Notes under the pieces: model-generated
Told to the model about the DNA's origin: nothing
The model's database searches: none
What the model saw: the letters and a program-made list of their open reading frames with translations, nothing else
Translations under genes and position numbers: made by a program
Source of the DNA: Nostoc linckia z4
Lineage (GTDB): Bacteria; Cyanobacteriota; Cyanobacteriia; Cyanobacteriales; Nostocaceae
Reading direction: 5' to 3'
NCBI RefSeq assembly: GCF_002608075.1
Contig: NZ_LAHA01000028.1
Location: 1-64,000 of the forward strand
Length of the DNA stretch: 64,000 bases
Shown here: positions 27,549-37,132 of the stretch, piece by piece
Layout of the letters: each line of letters starts with the position of its first letter
Position numbering within the stretch: position 1 is the stretch's first letter

Positions 27549-28511
27549 ATGCCATCATTAAAACGCCGACAATTTGGCCAGCTGGCTGCTGCTAGTTTGA
27601 CTTCTACTGTTGTTGCTGGCCTGTCTAATAAGGCCGTTGCTCAAAAGATCCAACTCAAGCAGGAAATTCTTTATGGAGTCAAACCCCTTGCTACACCCAA
27701 CAATGAAAACCGGGAAGACCAAACTCCGTCAATAGAGTTGAGTACTGCCGAATTCGCAACGGGAAAAGTTCTTTCTAGGCTCAATCGCCTATCTCTGTTT
27801 GTTGACAACCCCTTATCTGTACCGAAAAAAGCAAGAGCTTTCTATGTTGCTCAGTCTAATCGAGTTACAAAGGCGGTAGCACTTAAAGATGGAAGTCTGG
27901 TAATTTCTACTGTATCTAGCACGAGAAATGGTTTTTTCAACCATCTGCTTTTCACTGTCGGTAATGCTGCTGTCCCTGTATTTAGAGCGAAAAAAGTACT
28001 AGGCTTTAAGAGATCCAATCAAACTGTTGAAAGTTTGCTCAGCCTTCCCAATAATCGACTTCTGTGTTTGGTAGGAACTGAGGGTGTTCCGCCTTTTAGT
28101 TTCAGAACCATCGATTTCACCACAGGTAAAGTTCTTGACCGCGACGATTTGGATCTACCTCCACTACCACTCAATCATCGATTCTCTAACCTGTGCCAAG
28201 ATGCCAAGGGAAATATTTTTGCAACTGAGATCGGCTCAGAAGGTATCCCAATTTTAATTTCAATTAACTTGCAGGAGAAAGCCCTAGTTACTGGCAAGGT
28301 GATAATTAAGAGATTGGCTCCACTAAAATTTGAAGGACGCCCTCTTGGCAACGATCTTAAAGACTTGGGCTTCTCCCGTTCTGGTGAATTGTATGCCCTT
28401 GCTGCTGACACTAATAGAAAAAATACTGCCCTGTTTACAGTGGACGTGAAATCTGGCAGGATGGGGCGAATCAAGAACTTTGAATCTGAGAAGTTTACAT
28501 TCACTCTCTAG
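27549..28511 (+). CDS. Tat-exported protein of unknown function
   Basis: 320 residues. The start MPSLKRRQFGQLAAASL is a Tat-like signal (twin arginine, then hydrophobic stretch to about residue 30, with a cleavage site near AVAQK). The mature part contains repeated segments, for example FATGKVLSRLNRLSLFVDN and FTTGKVLDRDDLDLPPLPLNHRFSNLCQD, which suggest a beta-propeller-like fold with about four to six blades. ATG 27549 has aaggag 8 nt upstream. It follows the DUF4082 protein gene by 23 bp, so co-expression and a shared role outside the cytoplasm are likely. No enzymatic motif was recognised. Confidence 0.6.
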   Translation: MPSLKRRQFGQLAAASLTSTVVAGLSNKAVAQKIQLKQEILYGVKPLATPNNENREDQTPSIELSTAEFATGKVLSRLNRLSLFVDNPLSVPKKARAFYVAQSNRVTKAVALKDGSLVISTVSSTRNGFFNHLLFTVGNAAVPVFRAKKVLGFKRSNQTVESLLSLPNNRLLCLVGTEGVPPFSFRTIDFTTGKVLDRDDLDLPPLPLNHRFSNLCQDAKGNIFATEIGSEGIPILISINLQEKALVTGKVIIKRLAPLKFEGRPLGNDLKDLGFSRSGELYALAADTNRKNTALFTVDVKSGRMGRIKNFESEKFTFTL

Positions 28512-28989
28512 TATTACAATGACGTTTTGAATTATCTCCTGATGTTAATTTTCCATACTCATGTATGGAGATAAATAAAATGTACAGATGTCAATGTTTT
28601 GAAGAGAAGTTGCTTCAATTTAGCTGGAAATCATACTCATAAGCAAAGCAATTAGGAGCAAAACATTGACAAATTTCGGTTTTATACCAATTCGCAGTAT
28701 CCACTGCATAGAAAATAAACTACACAGTTTATAAATTCAGATTTTATCTAGGTTTCAATGATTGAATGTGTTGCAGGATTTGAGAGAATTGGTATTAGTT
28801 ATCAAAAAGCGATCGCATAAATCAAAATCTTTATGCGATCGCTTTGTTTGTTGTTTTTCATTCATAATCAATTAAAGCTAAAAAATAGAACTACGGGTAG
28901 TTTTTTATTAAAATTTTGCAATACTTAAAAAAGTAAAATTCAGCAATTGCACTTAATAAAACAAATAATTGTATATCAAGAAAATATTT
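28512..28989. other. Intergenic region with two inverted-repeat structures
   Basis: 478 bp. It contains an ataccaattc/gaattggtat inverted pair (28684-28693 and 28786-28795), bounding a roughly 112-bp segment as in cyanobacterial MITE-like repeats, and a separate 16-bp hairpin described next. No gene recognised. Confidence 0.5.
28806..28845 (+). terminator. Perfect 16-bp hairpin built on HIP1 sites
   Basis: aaagcgatcgcataaa (28806-28821) and tttatgcgatcgcttt (28830-28845) are exact inverted copies with an 8-base loop, followed by gtttgttgttttt. It probably ends the transcript of the Tat protein gene, although it lies about 290 bp after its stop. Confidence 0.55.
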
Positions 28990-31287
28990 ATGAATAACAT
29001 TAAAAAACCAAGACTTGTTTTTTTTCAATGGAACAATCAAGGTTCAGCCAAGTTCTATAATGTTCATAAACAAGAACATGTTAAATGCCTATCCGAGTTT
29101 TTTGAAGTAATTCTAATTCGTGACGAAAGTGACTATCAACAAATTTGCGAACAATATCAACCAGATATATCTTTATTTGAAACTGGTAATGCTTCATCTG
29201 ATAAAAGACGGATTAAAAATACTCATTATTATCCAGAAATACCAAAATTAGCTTTTTATAACGGAGATTCTTATTGTGGATTTCATTCAGCTTTTCTTTC
29301 TGATATCGAACATTGGGGAATAGAGACAGTCTTTACAATCTCCATTCCTTTTGCTGAATATCTTCCAGAGATTGCCGACAATTTATTTATCTGGCCAAAT
29401 TTTATAGATTCCGACGTATTTAAAGACTATAATCAGCCTAAAAATATACCAGTGCTAATTACTGGCAGCCAAACATCACTATATCCTTGGCGGCAAAAAA
29501 TTAATAAACTGGTTGCTAAGTATTATCCCAGTCTCATTTGCCCGCACTTGGGATACATGCAAAATCGAGAAACTTCAAGAATGCTTTTTGGCGAGCAGTA
29601 TGCCCGGATGCTCAATGCTTCTTTGTTTTCACCTACCTGCGGCACAATGGCAAGGGAATTTGTTCGCAAATTTCTGGAGATTCCCGGTTCTAAATCCTGC
29701 TTAATTACAGAAAAGAATCCAACTGTTGAAGCAGCAGGTTTTGTTGATATGCAAAATTGTGTATTTGCTGATGAAAATGACATATTAGATAAGCTGGATT
29801 ACCTATTTCAAAACCGAGCAGAATTAGAGAAAATTACCGATGCTGGTTATCAATTAGTTCATTCGCGACATACATTTAAGCAACGAGATGAAATTTTGCA
29901 ATGGTTTCGTCTACACAAAGCCCTGAAACCAAATCAAAGGATAGTCCAAAAAAGTCCTTTTGAGCCTTTGACGGTTGTAGACAAATCATCAGAAATTAAA
30001 AATTCACATATTGTTGTTAATCCATCGGATATACTGCTGCTGCGTCAAGGAGATGAAAAACTCTGGGCGGGTAAATATGATGAAGCAGAAGCTTTATATC
30101 TCAAATGCTTAAACTTTGTAGATTCTCAAGCACAACCAAAACTAAGGTTGGCATTATGTAATCTCTACAAAGGAAATGCAGCAACGGCACATTATTGGAT
30201 TATCCAGCCAATTGAATGGACTCTCGATTTACTAAAAGCTATAGATCCCGATCCATTAGAGTGGGCTTATTTAATTATTACTCTCCTTTGCCAAGGAAAA
30301 TTAAATGATGCTGTCAACTATGCGAATAAATTTCCGTCTCTTTGCCATCCCGAACTAGACCGCACTCGTTGGATTGTTAATACTCTCACAAGTAGAGATA
30401 TTTTACCCTACAGTGACCCATTAAAATGCCGCTATAGCGCTCACCGATTGCCTAGCCGAAACTTCCAAGACTGGCTCAATCAAATCTGTATGATGCTTAC
30501 AGCATGTCAACAATTTGAATTTGCTAAATTGTTGAGCGATCCGGCTTACTTAAAATCTCAATCGTTAAACAAACAAACCAAAGATTTTGCCAAATCATCT
30601 AATGTGGTTTCTAAATCAATTGATTTTTTAACTTTCAAATATTATCAAACAACGGTGAAGCAATGGCTGATTTTAAATTTAAAAACATTGCTACGCGAGC
30701 CACTTTCTCGTTTAGAAACTAGATTTGGTTACTTCCTTCCTTACGAATTTTCAACTATAAAATCTGATGAACTTTTTCAGACAATTCGCAAAATGGTGAA
30801 GGAAGAAGATATCAAAACAGCTTTAGTAATTGGAGCGTCTAGTGGAGAGGTGATTACCGAAGCACTTTTAACAGGCATTAGAGAGAATCCAAACAAGCCA
30901 ACCGCCTTTTGTATCAATATATCTACTGCTAAATTTAATAAATTGCAAAAGCGTTTCATCGATGAGTCTGTTGTTAAATTCTACGATATTTTGCCCAGTT
31001 CTTCAGAAGATTTAGCTGAAGAAACCAGTAAAGTTATCAGAAATATTAAAGAAGAAAAAAATGTTAATTTCTTTGATGTTGTTTTAATCGATGGTTCTCA
31101 ATTAAGCATAAGTATTGAAGAACTAGATAATGAATTGGAAGACTATAAGTTTGTTTTACTGGATGATATAAATACATTTGAAAATTACAAAAATCATCAA
31201 AAACTCCTTTTAAATTCCAATTATTTAGTATTTACTCAAAATCCGGAATTACGTAACGGTTATGCAATTTTTGAGCAACTTCCTTAA
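28990..31287 (+). CDS. Glycosyltransferase-TPR-methyltransferase-like fusion protein
   Basis: 765 residues. The N-terminal about 315 residues resemble CgeB/GT1-type glycosyltransferases (FQWNNQGSAKFYNVHKQEHVKCL, WPNFIDSDVFKDY, FLEIPGSKSCLITEKNPTVEAAGF). Residues about 330-450 contain TPR-like helices (LLRQGDEKLWAGKYDEAEALYLKCL). Residues about 580-765 look like a Rossmann methyltransferase (TALVIGASSGEVITEALLTGI, FFDVVLIDGSQLS) although the SAM motif is degenerate. ATG 28990 is preferred to TTG 28969; both lack strong ribosome sites. It opens a run of glycosyltransferase genes. The C-terminal activity is uncertain. Confidence 0.7.
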   Translation: MNNIKKPRLVFFQWNNQGSAKFYNVHKQEHVKCLSEFFEVILIRDESDYQQICEQYQPDISLFETGNASSDKRRIKNTHYYPEIPKLAFYNGDSYCGFHSAFLSDIEHWGIETVFTISIPFAEYLPEIADNLFIWPNFIDSDVFKDYNQPKNIPVLITGSQTSLYPWRQKINKLVAKYYPSLICPHLGYMQNRETSRMLFGEQYARMLNASLFSPTCGTMAREFVRKFLEIPGSKSCLITEKNPTVEAAGFVDMQNCVFADENDILDKLDYLFQNRAELEKITDAGYQLVHSRHTFKQRDEILQWFRLHKALKPNQRIVQKSPFEPLTVVDKSSEIKNSHIVVNPSDILLLRQGDEKLWAGKYDEAEALYLKCLNFVDSQAQPKLRLALCNLYKGNAATAHYWIIQPIEWTLDLLKAIDPDPLEWAYLIITLLCQGKLNDAVNYANKFPSLCHPELDRTRWIVNTLTSRDILPYSDPLKCRYSAHRLPSRNFQDWLNQICMMLTACQQFEFAKLLSDPAYLKSQSLNKQTKDFAKSSNVVSKSIDFLTFKYYQTTVKQWLILNLKTLLREPLSRLETRFGYFLPYEFSTIKSDELFQTIRKMVKEEDIKTALVIGASSGEVITEALLTGIRENPNKPTAFCINISTAKFNKLQKRFIDESVVKFYDILPSSSEDLAEETSKVIRNIKEEKNVNFFDVVLIDGSQLSISIEELDNELEDYKFVLLDDINTFENYKNHQKLLLNSNYLVFTQNPELRNGYAIFEQLP

Positions 31288-31397
31288 ATAATCAACTGGT
31301 AAAATAGTGATTTTGGGGGAACCGAGAGTAGAGAATATAAATTTTCATTACTCGTTGTAAGTGGTTGATAAAAACAGATTTTTGGAGATTTAAGAAA

Positions 31398-32096
31398 ATG
31401 AAAATGCAAATGAAGGACTTTTCTTACAGGGCATCATATCACTTGATTTGGCGAGCAGAACAATTACTCACTGATTTTCAAAGTTCTTCAATTAATAGGG
31501 AACTTAGCAAACTAAGTTGCTTAAATAAGAAAAATATAAGCACACACATGACTGCTCGCGAACTAAATACGCTTTACATATTAGCCAAGGAACTTGGAGA
31601 ATCTGCAAAAGCTTTAGAAATAGGCTCTTATTTAGGAGCATCTAGTTGTTATATTGCGGCTGCTTTGGCTCCAAAAAATGGACACTTATTTTGTGTTGAT
31701 ACTTGGGAAAATCAAACTATGCCTGAGGGAGAAAGAGATACATTCAAGGAGTTTAAAACTAATACCAAAGCAGTAGCTCATCACATCACCATGATTAGGA
31801 AGAATAGCCAGGAGCTTATACCTTCAGATTTTCTGGAAAATCCTCTAAATCTTGTTTTTATTGATGGCGACCATAGTTATAAAGGAGCCAAGAATGATTA
31901 CGAAAAAGCAACTCCTTGGATTGTGGGAGGAGGTATTCTTGCATTCCATGATTGTATTGCTTTTGAAGGTGTAGCTAGAACAATTGGTGAAGCACTTGCT
32001 AGTGGTAAATGGAAATTTGGTGGACAAGTTGATAATCTCCTTTGGCTACGTAAAGTAGAAAAAGGTTGTTTAGAATTTGAACATTCAGCATTTTAA
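31398..32096 (+). CDS. Class I SAM-dependent methyltransferase (Methyltransf_24 type)
   Basis: 232 residues. The SAM motif is ALEIGSYLGASSCYIAAAL, and a second motif is NLVFIDGDHSYKGAKNDYEKATPW, close to the CmcI/macrocin O-methyltransferase-like group. The protein probably methylates a sugar or chain end, since it lies inside a polysaccharide locus. ATG 31398 is used; an ATG 6 nt later is also possible. It is 110 bp after the fusion gene and 23 bp before the next glycosyltransferase. Confidence 0.84.
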   Translation: MKMQMKDFSYRASYHLIWRAEQLLTDFQSSSINRELSKLSCLNKKNISTHMTARELNTLYILAKELGESAKALEIGSYLGASSCYIAAALAPKNGHLFCVDTWENQTMPEGERDTFKEFKTNTKAVAHHITMIRKNSQELIPSDFLENPLNLVFIDGDHSYKGAKNDYEKATPWIVGGGILAFHDCIAFEGVARTIGEALASGKWKFGGQVDNLLWLRKVEKGCLEFEHSAF

Positions 32097-32119
32097 AACC
32101 AAGGCGAAAGTCATTTTGT

Positions 32120-33037
32120 ATGCAACTACCCCTTAGTATCATTATTTGTGCCCACAATCCTCGGCGGAATTATTTAGAGAGGGTTTTAGAAGCACTTAAA
32201 TATCAAACATTATCCAAAGATTTTTGGGAAATTTTGTTAGTTGATAATGCTAGCGATCGCCCTTTAGCTGCGGAAATTGATTTAAGTTGGCATCCCCAAG
32301 CTCGTCATATTCGAGAAGAAGAATTAGGACTGACTGCGGCTAGACTCAGAGGAATTCGAGAAGCTACGGCTGGAGTAATAGTATTTGTTGACGATGATAA
32401 CGTTTTAGATTCAGATTATTTAGAAACCACATGGCGAATTAGTAAAGATTTTCCATTTATTGGTGCTTGGGGCGGACAAATTAAACCTGAATTTGAAGTA
32501 CCACCTCCATCTTGGGCAAAACCTTATTTAGGGAATTTGGCAATTCGAGAATTTGAGGGCGATCGCTGGTCTAATTTAACACAGCAATATGAGACAACCC
32601 CATGTGGGGCTGGGCTTTGTATTCGTAGGGTTGTTGCACAAAAGTATAGCGAATTAGTTGGTGAAAATCCTCAACGAGCAAGTATGGATCGCAAGGGTAA
32701 AATGCTTACCTCCTGTGGAGACTCAGACCTAGCATTTACAGCCTGTGATATCGGTTTAGGTACTGGACTGTTTGCATCTTTAAAGCTGACTCACTTAATA
32801 CCTGCTAATCGTTTGCAAGAAGACTATCTGTTACGTTTAGTTGAAGGACTCGCTTATTCACAAATTATCCTCGCATATTTTCGAGGTGTTGTCATGCCTC
32901 AATCTTTTTGGAAAAGCTCAAAAATATATTCGCTATATTTATTTTTACGATATGGCTTCAAAACATACTCTTTCCATGAAGCAGAAAAAAAAGGTAAAAA
33001 TTTAGCTCTCAAAGAAATTACAGCAATTGTCAGGTAA
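32120..33037 (+). CDS. GT2 family glycosyltransferase
   Basis: 305 residues with a GT-A fold. PLSIIICAHNPRRNYLERVLEALKYQT is the N-terminal nucleotide-binding motif, GVIVFVDDDNVLDSDYLE the DxD metal site, and TSCGDSDLAFTACDIGLGTG the catalytic acid region. A cytosolic inverting transferase that adds a sugar to the lipid-linked chain is likely; donor and acceptor unknown. It lies between the methyltransferase and a GT-D-like gene on the same strand. A taggggcgcacacccct hairpin (33051-33068) follows its stop. Confidence 0.9.
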   Translation: MQLPLSIIICAHNPRRNYLERVLEALKYQTLSKDFWEILLVDNASDRPLAAEIDLSWHPQARHIREEELGLTAARLRGIREATAGVIVFVDDDNVLDSDYLETTWRISKDFPFIGAWGGQIKPEFEVPPPSWAKPYLGNLAIREFEGDRWSNLTQQYETTPCGAGLCIRRVVAQKYSELVGENPQRASMDRKGKMLTSCGDSDLAFTACDIGLGTGLFASLKLTHLIPANRLQEDYLLRLVEGLAYSQIILAYFRGVVMPQSFWKSSKIYSLYLFLRYGFKTYSFHEAEKKGKNLALKEITAIVR

Positions 33038-33116
33038 ATAGACTAAGCGATAGGGGCGCACACCCCTACAATAGAATTCTGAATTCTTCTTTAATGAGTT
33101 AAATTAATTCACTTAT

Positions 33117-34121
33117 ATGAATCTGATAATTAATTCGTCTTTAAATATTAGTAGATATTTAGTTTCCCGCAGGAAACCAGGAATTTCTAACAAAAATTTA
33201 GAAAAATGCCAAATACATTTTGATATCCAAGGTCAAGAGGCAGGAGACTATATCAAAAATATCTTATCTCAAGATCGACCATGTATGATTAGTAGACTAG
33301 GTTCTACAGAACTCGATACTATATTGGTATATTTAAATATCATTGATAAATCAAGTTTTCTGCTCAAAAGCATTAGATATATAAATGGTGATTGGGGTTG
33401 GTTTTGGTGGGATGAATTAGTCAAGAAAAAAATCACAAATTTATCTGGTTTTTTTCCATCTGATGAAACTAACTTAAATCGATTTTGCGAATTAATGATT
33501 CGTGATATCAAAAATATTGATGTCCTTGGTTCTTGGTTAGAAGCAGAGCAACAATTTAGCCAAATATTACCGAATACAATCAATGCCACAAGAGTATCAC
33601 TAACGGATTTAGAACCCTATCGCCATCAACGACCTTGGTCAGAAGTTTTAGAAGGAAAAACAGTTTTAGTGATACATCCTTTTGAAGAAAGTATAAAACA
33701 ACAGTACAAAAAAAGACATTTGTTATTTGCCGATCATCGAGTTTTACCAGAATTTGAGTTAAAAACAATGCCAGCAGTTCAATCGATAGCTGGAAATAGT
33801 GTAGATTTTCCAACATGGTTTGATGCTCTGAATTTTATGTGCGATCGCATCTCCAATATTGATTTTGATATAGCTATTATCGGCGCGGGAGCTTATGGTT
33901 TGCCTTTAGCTGCTTTTATCAAGAATATTGGTAAAAAGGCCATCCATCTAGGAGGAGGTACTCAAATATTATTTGGAATTCGTGGTGCAAGATGGGATGA
34001 AAGACCTTATTATCAAGAATTATTTAACGAACATTGGGTACATCCTCTTTCCTCGGAAAAGCCAGCAACAGTAAATAATTTTGTCCAATATCATGGAAGT
34101 GAAAATGGTTGCTACTGGTAG
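33117..34121 (+). CDS. Putative GT-D-fold glycosyltransferase (hypothetical)
   Basis: 334 residues, soluble. SRLGSTELDTI near residue 60 resembles the acidic RxGxxE segment of GT-D/DUF1792-type glycosyltransferases. FEESIKQQYKKRHLLF and IAIIGAGAYGLPLAAFIKNIGKKAIHLGGGTQILFGIRGARWDE form a conserved C-terminal block that I associate with hypothetical proteins in polysaccharide loci. No second DxD motif seen. ATG 33117 without a strong ribosome site. The fold assignment is tentative; the context strongly favours a role in glycan assembly. Confidence 0.5.
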   Translation: MNLIINSSLNISRYLVSRRKPGISNKNLEKCQIHFDIQGQEAGDYIKNILSQDRPCMISRLGSTELDTILVYLNIIDKSSFLLKSIRYINGDWGWFWWDELVKKKITNLSGFFPSDETNLNRFCELMIRDIKNIDVLGSWLEAEQQFSQILPNTINATRVSLTDLEPYRHQRPWSEVLEGKTVLVIHPFEESIKQQYKKRHLLFADHRVLPEFELKTMPAVQSIAGNSVDFPTWFDALNFMCDRISNIDFDIAIIGAGAYGLPLAAFIKNIGKKAIHLGGGTQILFGIRGARWDERPYYQELFNEHWVHPLSSEKPATVNNFVQYHGSENGCYW

Positions 34122-34161
34122 AAATTTATAAGTTAGTATTGAAGTCAAATAAAAGGTTGTA

Positions 34162-35013
34162 ATGGTAAGTAAATATGAGGCATTCAAGGATTCTTATTTT
34201 TTGAAAAATCAGCATCCAAAAATATCGGTAATTACAGTCAGTTTTAATCGGCTGGAGGAGTTAGGTAAAACATTTTCTAGTATCATTTCCCAAACATACA
34301 AAAATGTTGAATATATCATTATTGATGGCGGTTCTCAGGATGGCACTGTAGATTTCCTACACAAAAATAGTGCAAATATATCCTATTGGGTGAGCGAAAA
34401 AGATGCTGGAATTTATGATGCCATGAACAAAGGAGCCTTGGCTGCCACTGGCGACTGGATAATTTTTATGAATTGCGGCGATCAATTTTTTGCAGAGGAT
34501 ACACTGGCTAAGGTTGCAGAATACCTTGATAATTCAGTGGATGTTATTTATGGCAGAACTGAATATGTTGTTAATGATAAATACGGATATCATACCTATC
34601 AACGCCAGCCCTATGATTTATCTATAATCTGGCGTGAAATACCTAGTTGTCATCAAAGTATTTTTGTTAAAAAAGAACTACAAGTTAAATATCATTTTGA
34701 TACATTGTTGACTTGGTGTGCAGATCACGATTTTATTGCCAAGGTTTATGTTGCTGGCTATCGTTTTCAAGAAGTTCCTGTAGTTATTTCTAGATTTGAC
34801 ACTTCAGGAGGAGCATCCAGAGATTTATTGAGCTTTACTAAAGAGCGTTGGTCTATTTGTAGAAAATACTTTGGTAAATCTTTTCAGCAAGAGTTGTATT
34901 TTATGAATGAATACAAAAGTTTTTGGTTGCAAAAAAACATTATTAGTAAAATACGCGAGATGGTTCCTAGTGAGTGGATTCTTGCTTTACGTAAATATAG
35001 AAAAATATATTGA
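34162..35013 (+). CDS. GT2 family glycosyltransferase (WcaA-like)
   Basis: 283 residues. KISVITVSFNRLEELGKTFSSIISQTYKNVEYIIIDGGSQDGT is the classic start of the family, followed by WVSEKDAGIYDAMNKGALAATGDWIIFMNCGD in which NCGD replaces DxD, as in many colanic-acid-type enzymes, and CHQSIFVKKEL as acceptor motif. ATG 34162 has aaaagg upstream. The following gene starts a few bases past its stop, so they form one transcript. Confidence 0.91.
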   Translation: MVSKYEAFKDSYFLKNQHPKISVITVSFNRLEELGKTFSSIISQTYKNVEYIIIDGGSQDGTVDFLHKNSANISYWVSEKDAGIYDAMNKGALAATGDWIIFMNCGDQFFAEDTLAKVAEYLDNSVDVIYGRTEYVVNDKYGYHTYQRQPYDLSIIWREIPSCHQSIFVKKELQVKYHFDTLLTWCADHDFIAKVYVAGYRFQEVPVVISRFDTSGGASRDLLSFTKERWSICRKYFGKSFQQELYFMNEYKSFWLQKNIISKIREMVPSEWILALRKYRKIY

Positions 35014-35018
35014 TTAAT

Positions 35019-35987
35019 ATGGCTCATTCTAAAAATATTGGAGTCTATTTTTCAGCGAATGACGCAGTTTATGAATGGACGATCGCTTTTCTCAACAGCT
35101 TTAGAACCTTCAACCCAGATTTACGCCTGATTCTCATTCCTTTTAACGAGCAGTGCGATCGCTTGATAAAATTAAGTGATATTTATAAATTTGAAGTTTA
35201 TACTGATGCATCTTTTTCGCGGTTAGAAGCCATCGGTGAAGCATTTGAGCTAGGCTACACCCCTACTGGCCCTTATTGGTTCAGACGTTATGCAGCTTTT
35301 TGGGGGCCACTAGATTATTTTATGTACTTAGATGCTCGGCAAATTGTGTTAGCAGATATTCAACCGTTTATTGAAGCAATAGAAACTTTTGGGTTTGACT
35401 TTTTACATTATGACTGTGCCATCGACCAAGTTTACGAACAAGGAACATTTCGCCAACAATTATTAAAGGAAAGACGAGGACGTGGGTTTAACTCTGGTCG
35501 TTGGGCTTCCCGAAAGGGGATATTTTCAATAGAAGAATTTGAGCAACTAGCAGAAAACGCGTTGAAAATACGTAACCAACTCAACCCTAGAAATACAGAT
35601 CAGGCTTTCATTAACTATTGCTGCGATATGAAACCCGTATGCTACGGGCATTTTGCAGAAGTAATTGGAGGTATCTGTCAGAACGGTTGGGCACGTAAAT
35701 CAGGTAAAATTTTTGAGGATAGCGGTAAATACTTTCTGTGGGATTATGGCAGTTTAGACCATAAAAAACAAGTTATTCTGCTGCATTGGGCAGGATATAA
35801 ACTTAATTCTTTGATGCCTTATAAAAATTTGTTCGATAAATTTTACTTAAAAAAACAACCTATTTTTCAATCATTGATATCTTATTTATATACAAGTTTA
35901 GATTATCTATGGAGAAATCCTGTAGAAATCTTACGACAAAATCGTTTGATTAATAATACGTATCATTCTTTGAGAAAAAATTATTAA
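35019..35987 (+). CDS. GT8-like nucleotide-sugar transferase, altered DxD motif
   Basis: 322 residues. YWFRRYAAFWGPLDYFMYLDARQIVLADIQPFI has the position of the GT8 DxD motif (YLDADxxVLGDL) but reads DAR, so the second aspartate is lost. LLHWAGYKLNS near residue 265 resembles the metal-binding histidine segment (HxxGxxKPW) of GT8, partially kept. The overall fold is probably GT-A. ATG 35019 begins 5 bp after the preceding stop. It may be a metal-poor or inactive transferase or a family not well described. Confidence 0.6.
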   Translation: MAHSKNIGVYFSANDAVYEWTIAFLNSFRTFNPDLRLILIPFNEQCDRLIKLSDIYKFEVYTDASFSRLEAIGEAFELGYTPTGPYWFRRYAAFWGPLDYFMYLDARQIVLADIQPFIEAIETFGFDFLHYDCAIDQVYEQGTFRQQLLKERRGRGFNSGRWASRKGIFSIEEFEQLAENALKIRNQLNPRNTDQAFINYCCDMKPVCYGHFAEVIGGICQNGWARKSGKIFEDSGKYFLWDYGSLDHKKQVILLHWAGYKLNSLMPYKNLFDKFYLKKQPIFQSLISYLYTSLDYLWRNPVEILRQNRLINNTYHSLRKNY

Positions 35988-35989
35988 TT

Positions 35990-37117
35990 GTGAAATTAGT
36001 TTCTTACATTCATCCCATTCGCACATACTTACCTTGTACGGGAGTAGGGCGGCATATAAATCAAATTTTGCTTGGACTTGCAGAGGAAAGTGGCATTGAG
36101 TTAAATTTGCTTTTCTCACAACAGTGGTTGGAGAATGATGGTAAACTCAACCCACGCTGTCCCCTGCGCGAACTACCCAAGCTGACTTTTCCTGGATTAG
36201 AAAATCCCACAGAACGGACATGGAAACTATTTGGTTATCCTCGCATGGATAAATATTTGCCAGAACAAACAGACTGGCTTTATGCGCCAATGGAAACTTA
36301 TATCCCTGTGTCGAAATGTCCGGTTGCTGTTACAATTCATGACGTACAAGCATTTGAAATCAATTTGCCTTGGTCGGGTACTTGGCAGCATCAATGGTTT
36401 CGTTATAAGTGGGGGCGTTGGGTGCGTCGTGCTTTATCTGACTGTCGCGTGATTTTTACTGTCTCAGAATTTTCTAAGCAACGGATGGTGGAATTATTAG
36501 GAGCTAATCCCCAAAAAATTGTAGTAGTTGGAAATGGTGTTGAGCAGTCTTTCTTTGATATTGCGTCAGTTAATTGTTTAGATTTAAAGCCACCAGTGGA
36601 AGCACCCTACACTTTGGTAATTGGTGGTTTGCGTCAAAAAAAAGGAGGTGATTATGTTCTTGGTGTTGCAAAAGCTCTCCTTGAGCGCAAAAGTAATTTA
36701 AAAATTCTTGTGGCTGGTGAATTAGAAACTGATTACATTGAAGCAGCTAAAGCTCACTCTAATATCAGCTTATTGGGTATGATTTCTGATGAAGATCTAC
36801 CGAGATTATTACGCCAAGCATCATCGCTTTTGTTTCTTTCTCTCTATGAAGGCTTTGGGATGCCGGCGCTAGAAGCAATGGCTGTAGGAACTCCAGCAAT
36901 TGTTTCTAATAGAGCTTCTCTTGTTGAAGTTGTTGGCGATGCTGGCATTGTTGTTAATCCAGAAGAAACTGATGCGATCGCCGAAATACTTATAAACTTA
37001 GAAGCAAATCCTAGTGTTGCCCAAGAATATGTTCGACGAGGCCGCAAACATGCAGCAGAACATACTTGGTTACGCTGTGTAAACAGAGTAGTAACTGCTT
37101 TACAGGAATTTGCTTAA
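35990..37117 (+). CDS. GT4 family glycosyltransferase
   Basis: 375 residues, GT-B fold. The N-terminal part has GVGRHINQILLGLAEE; the linker has IFTVSEFSKQRMVELLGANPQKIVVVGNGVE; the donor domain has LVIGGLRQKKGGDYVLGVAKAL and YEGFGMPALEAMAVGTPAIVSN with the EGFGMPALE nucleotide-sugar motif. GTG start at 35990, 2 bp after the previous stop. It is a retaining transferase acting on the cytosolic face; donor unknown. Confidence 0.92.
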   Translation: MKLVSYIHPIRTYLPCTGVGRHINQILLGLAEESGIELNLLFSQQWLENDGKLNPRCPLRELPKLTFPGLENPTERTWKLFGYPRMDKYLPEQTDWLYAPMETYIPVSKCPVAVTIHDVQAFEINLPWSGTWQHQWFRYKWGRWVRRALSDCRVIFTVSEFSKQRMVELLGANPQKIVVVGNGVEQSFFDIASVNCLDLKPPVEAPYTLVIGGLRQKKGGDYVLGVAKALLERKSNLKILVAGELETDYIEAAKAHSNISLLGMISDEDLPRLLRQASSLLFLSLYEGFGMPALEAMAVGTPAIVSNRASLVEVVGDAGIVVNPEETDAIAEILINLEANPSVAQEYVRRGRKHAAEHTWLRCVNRVVTALQEFA

Positions 37118-37132
37118 TAGAAAAAAATTCTT

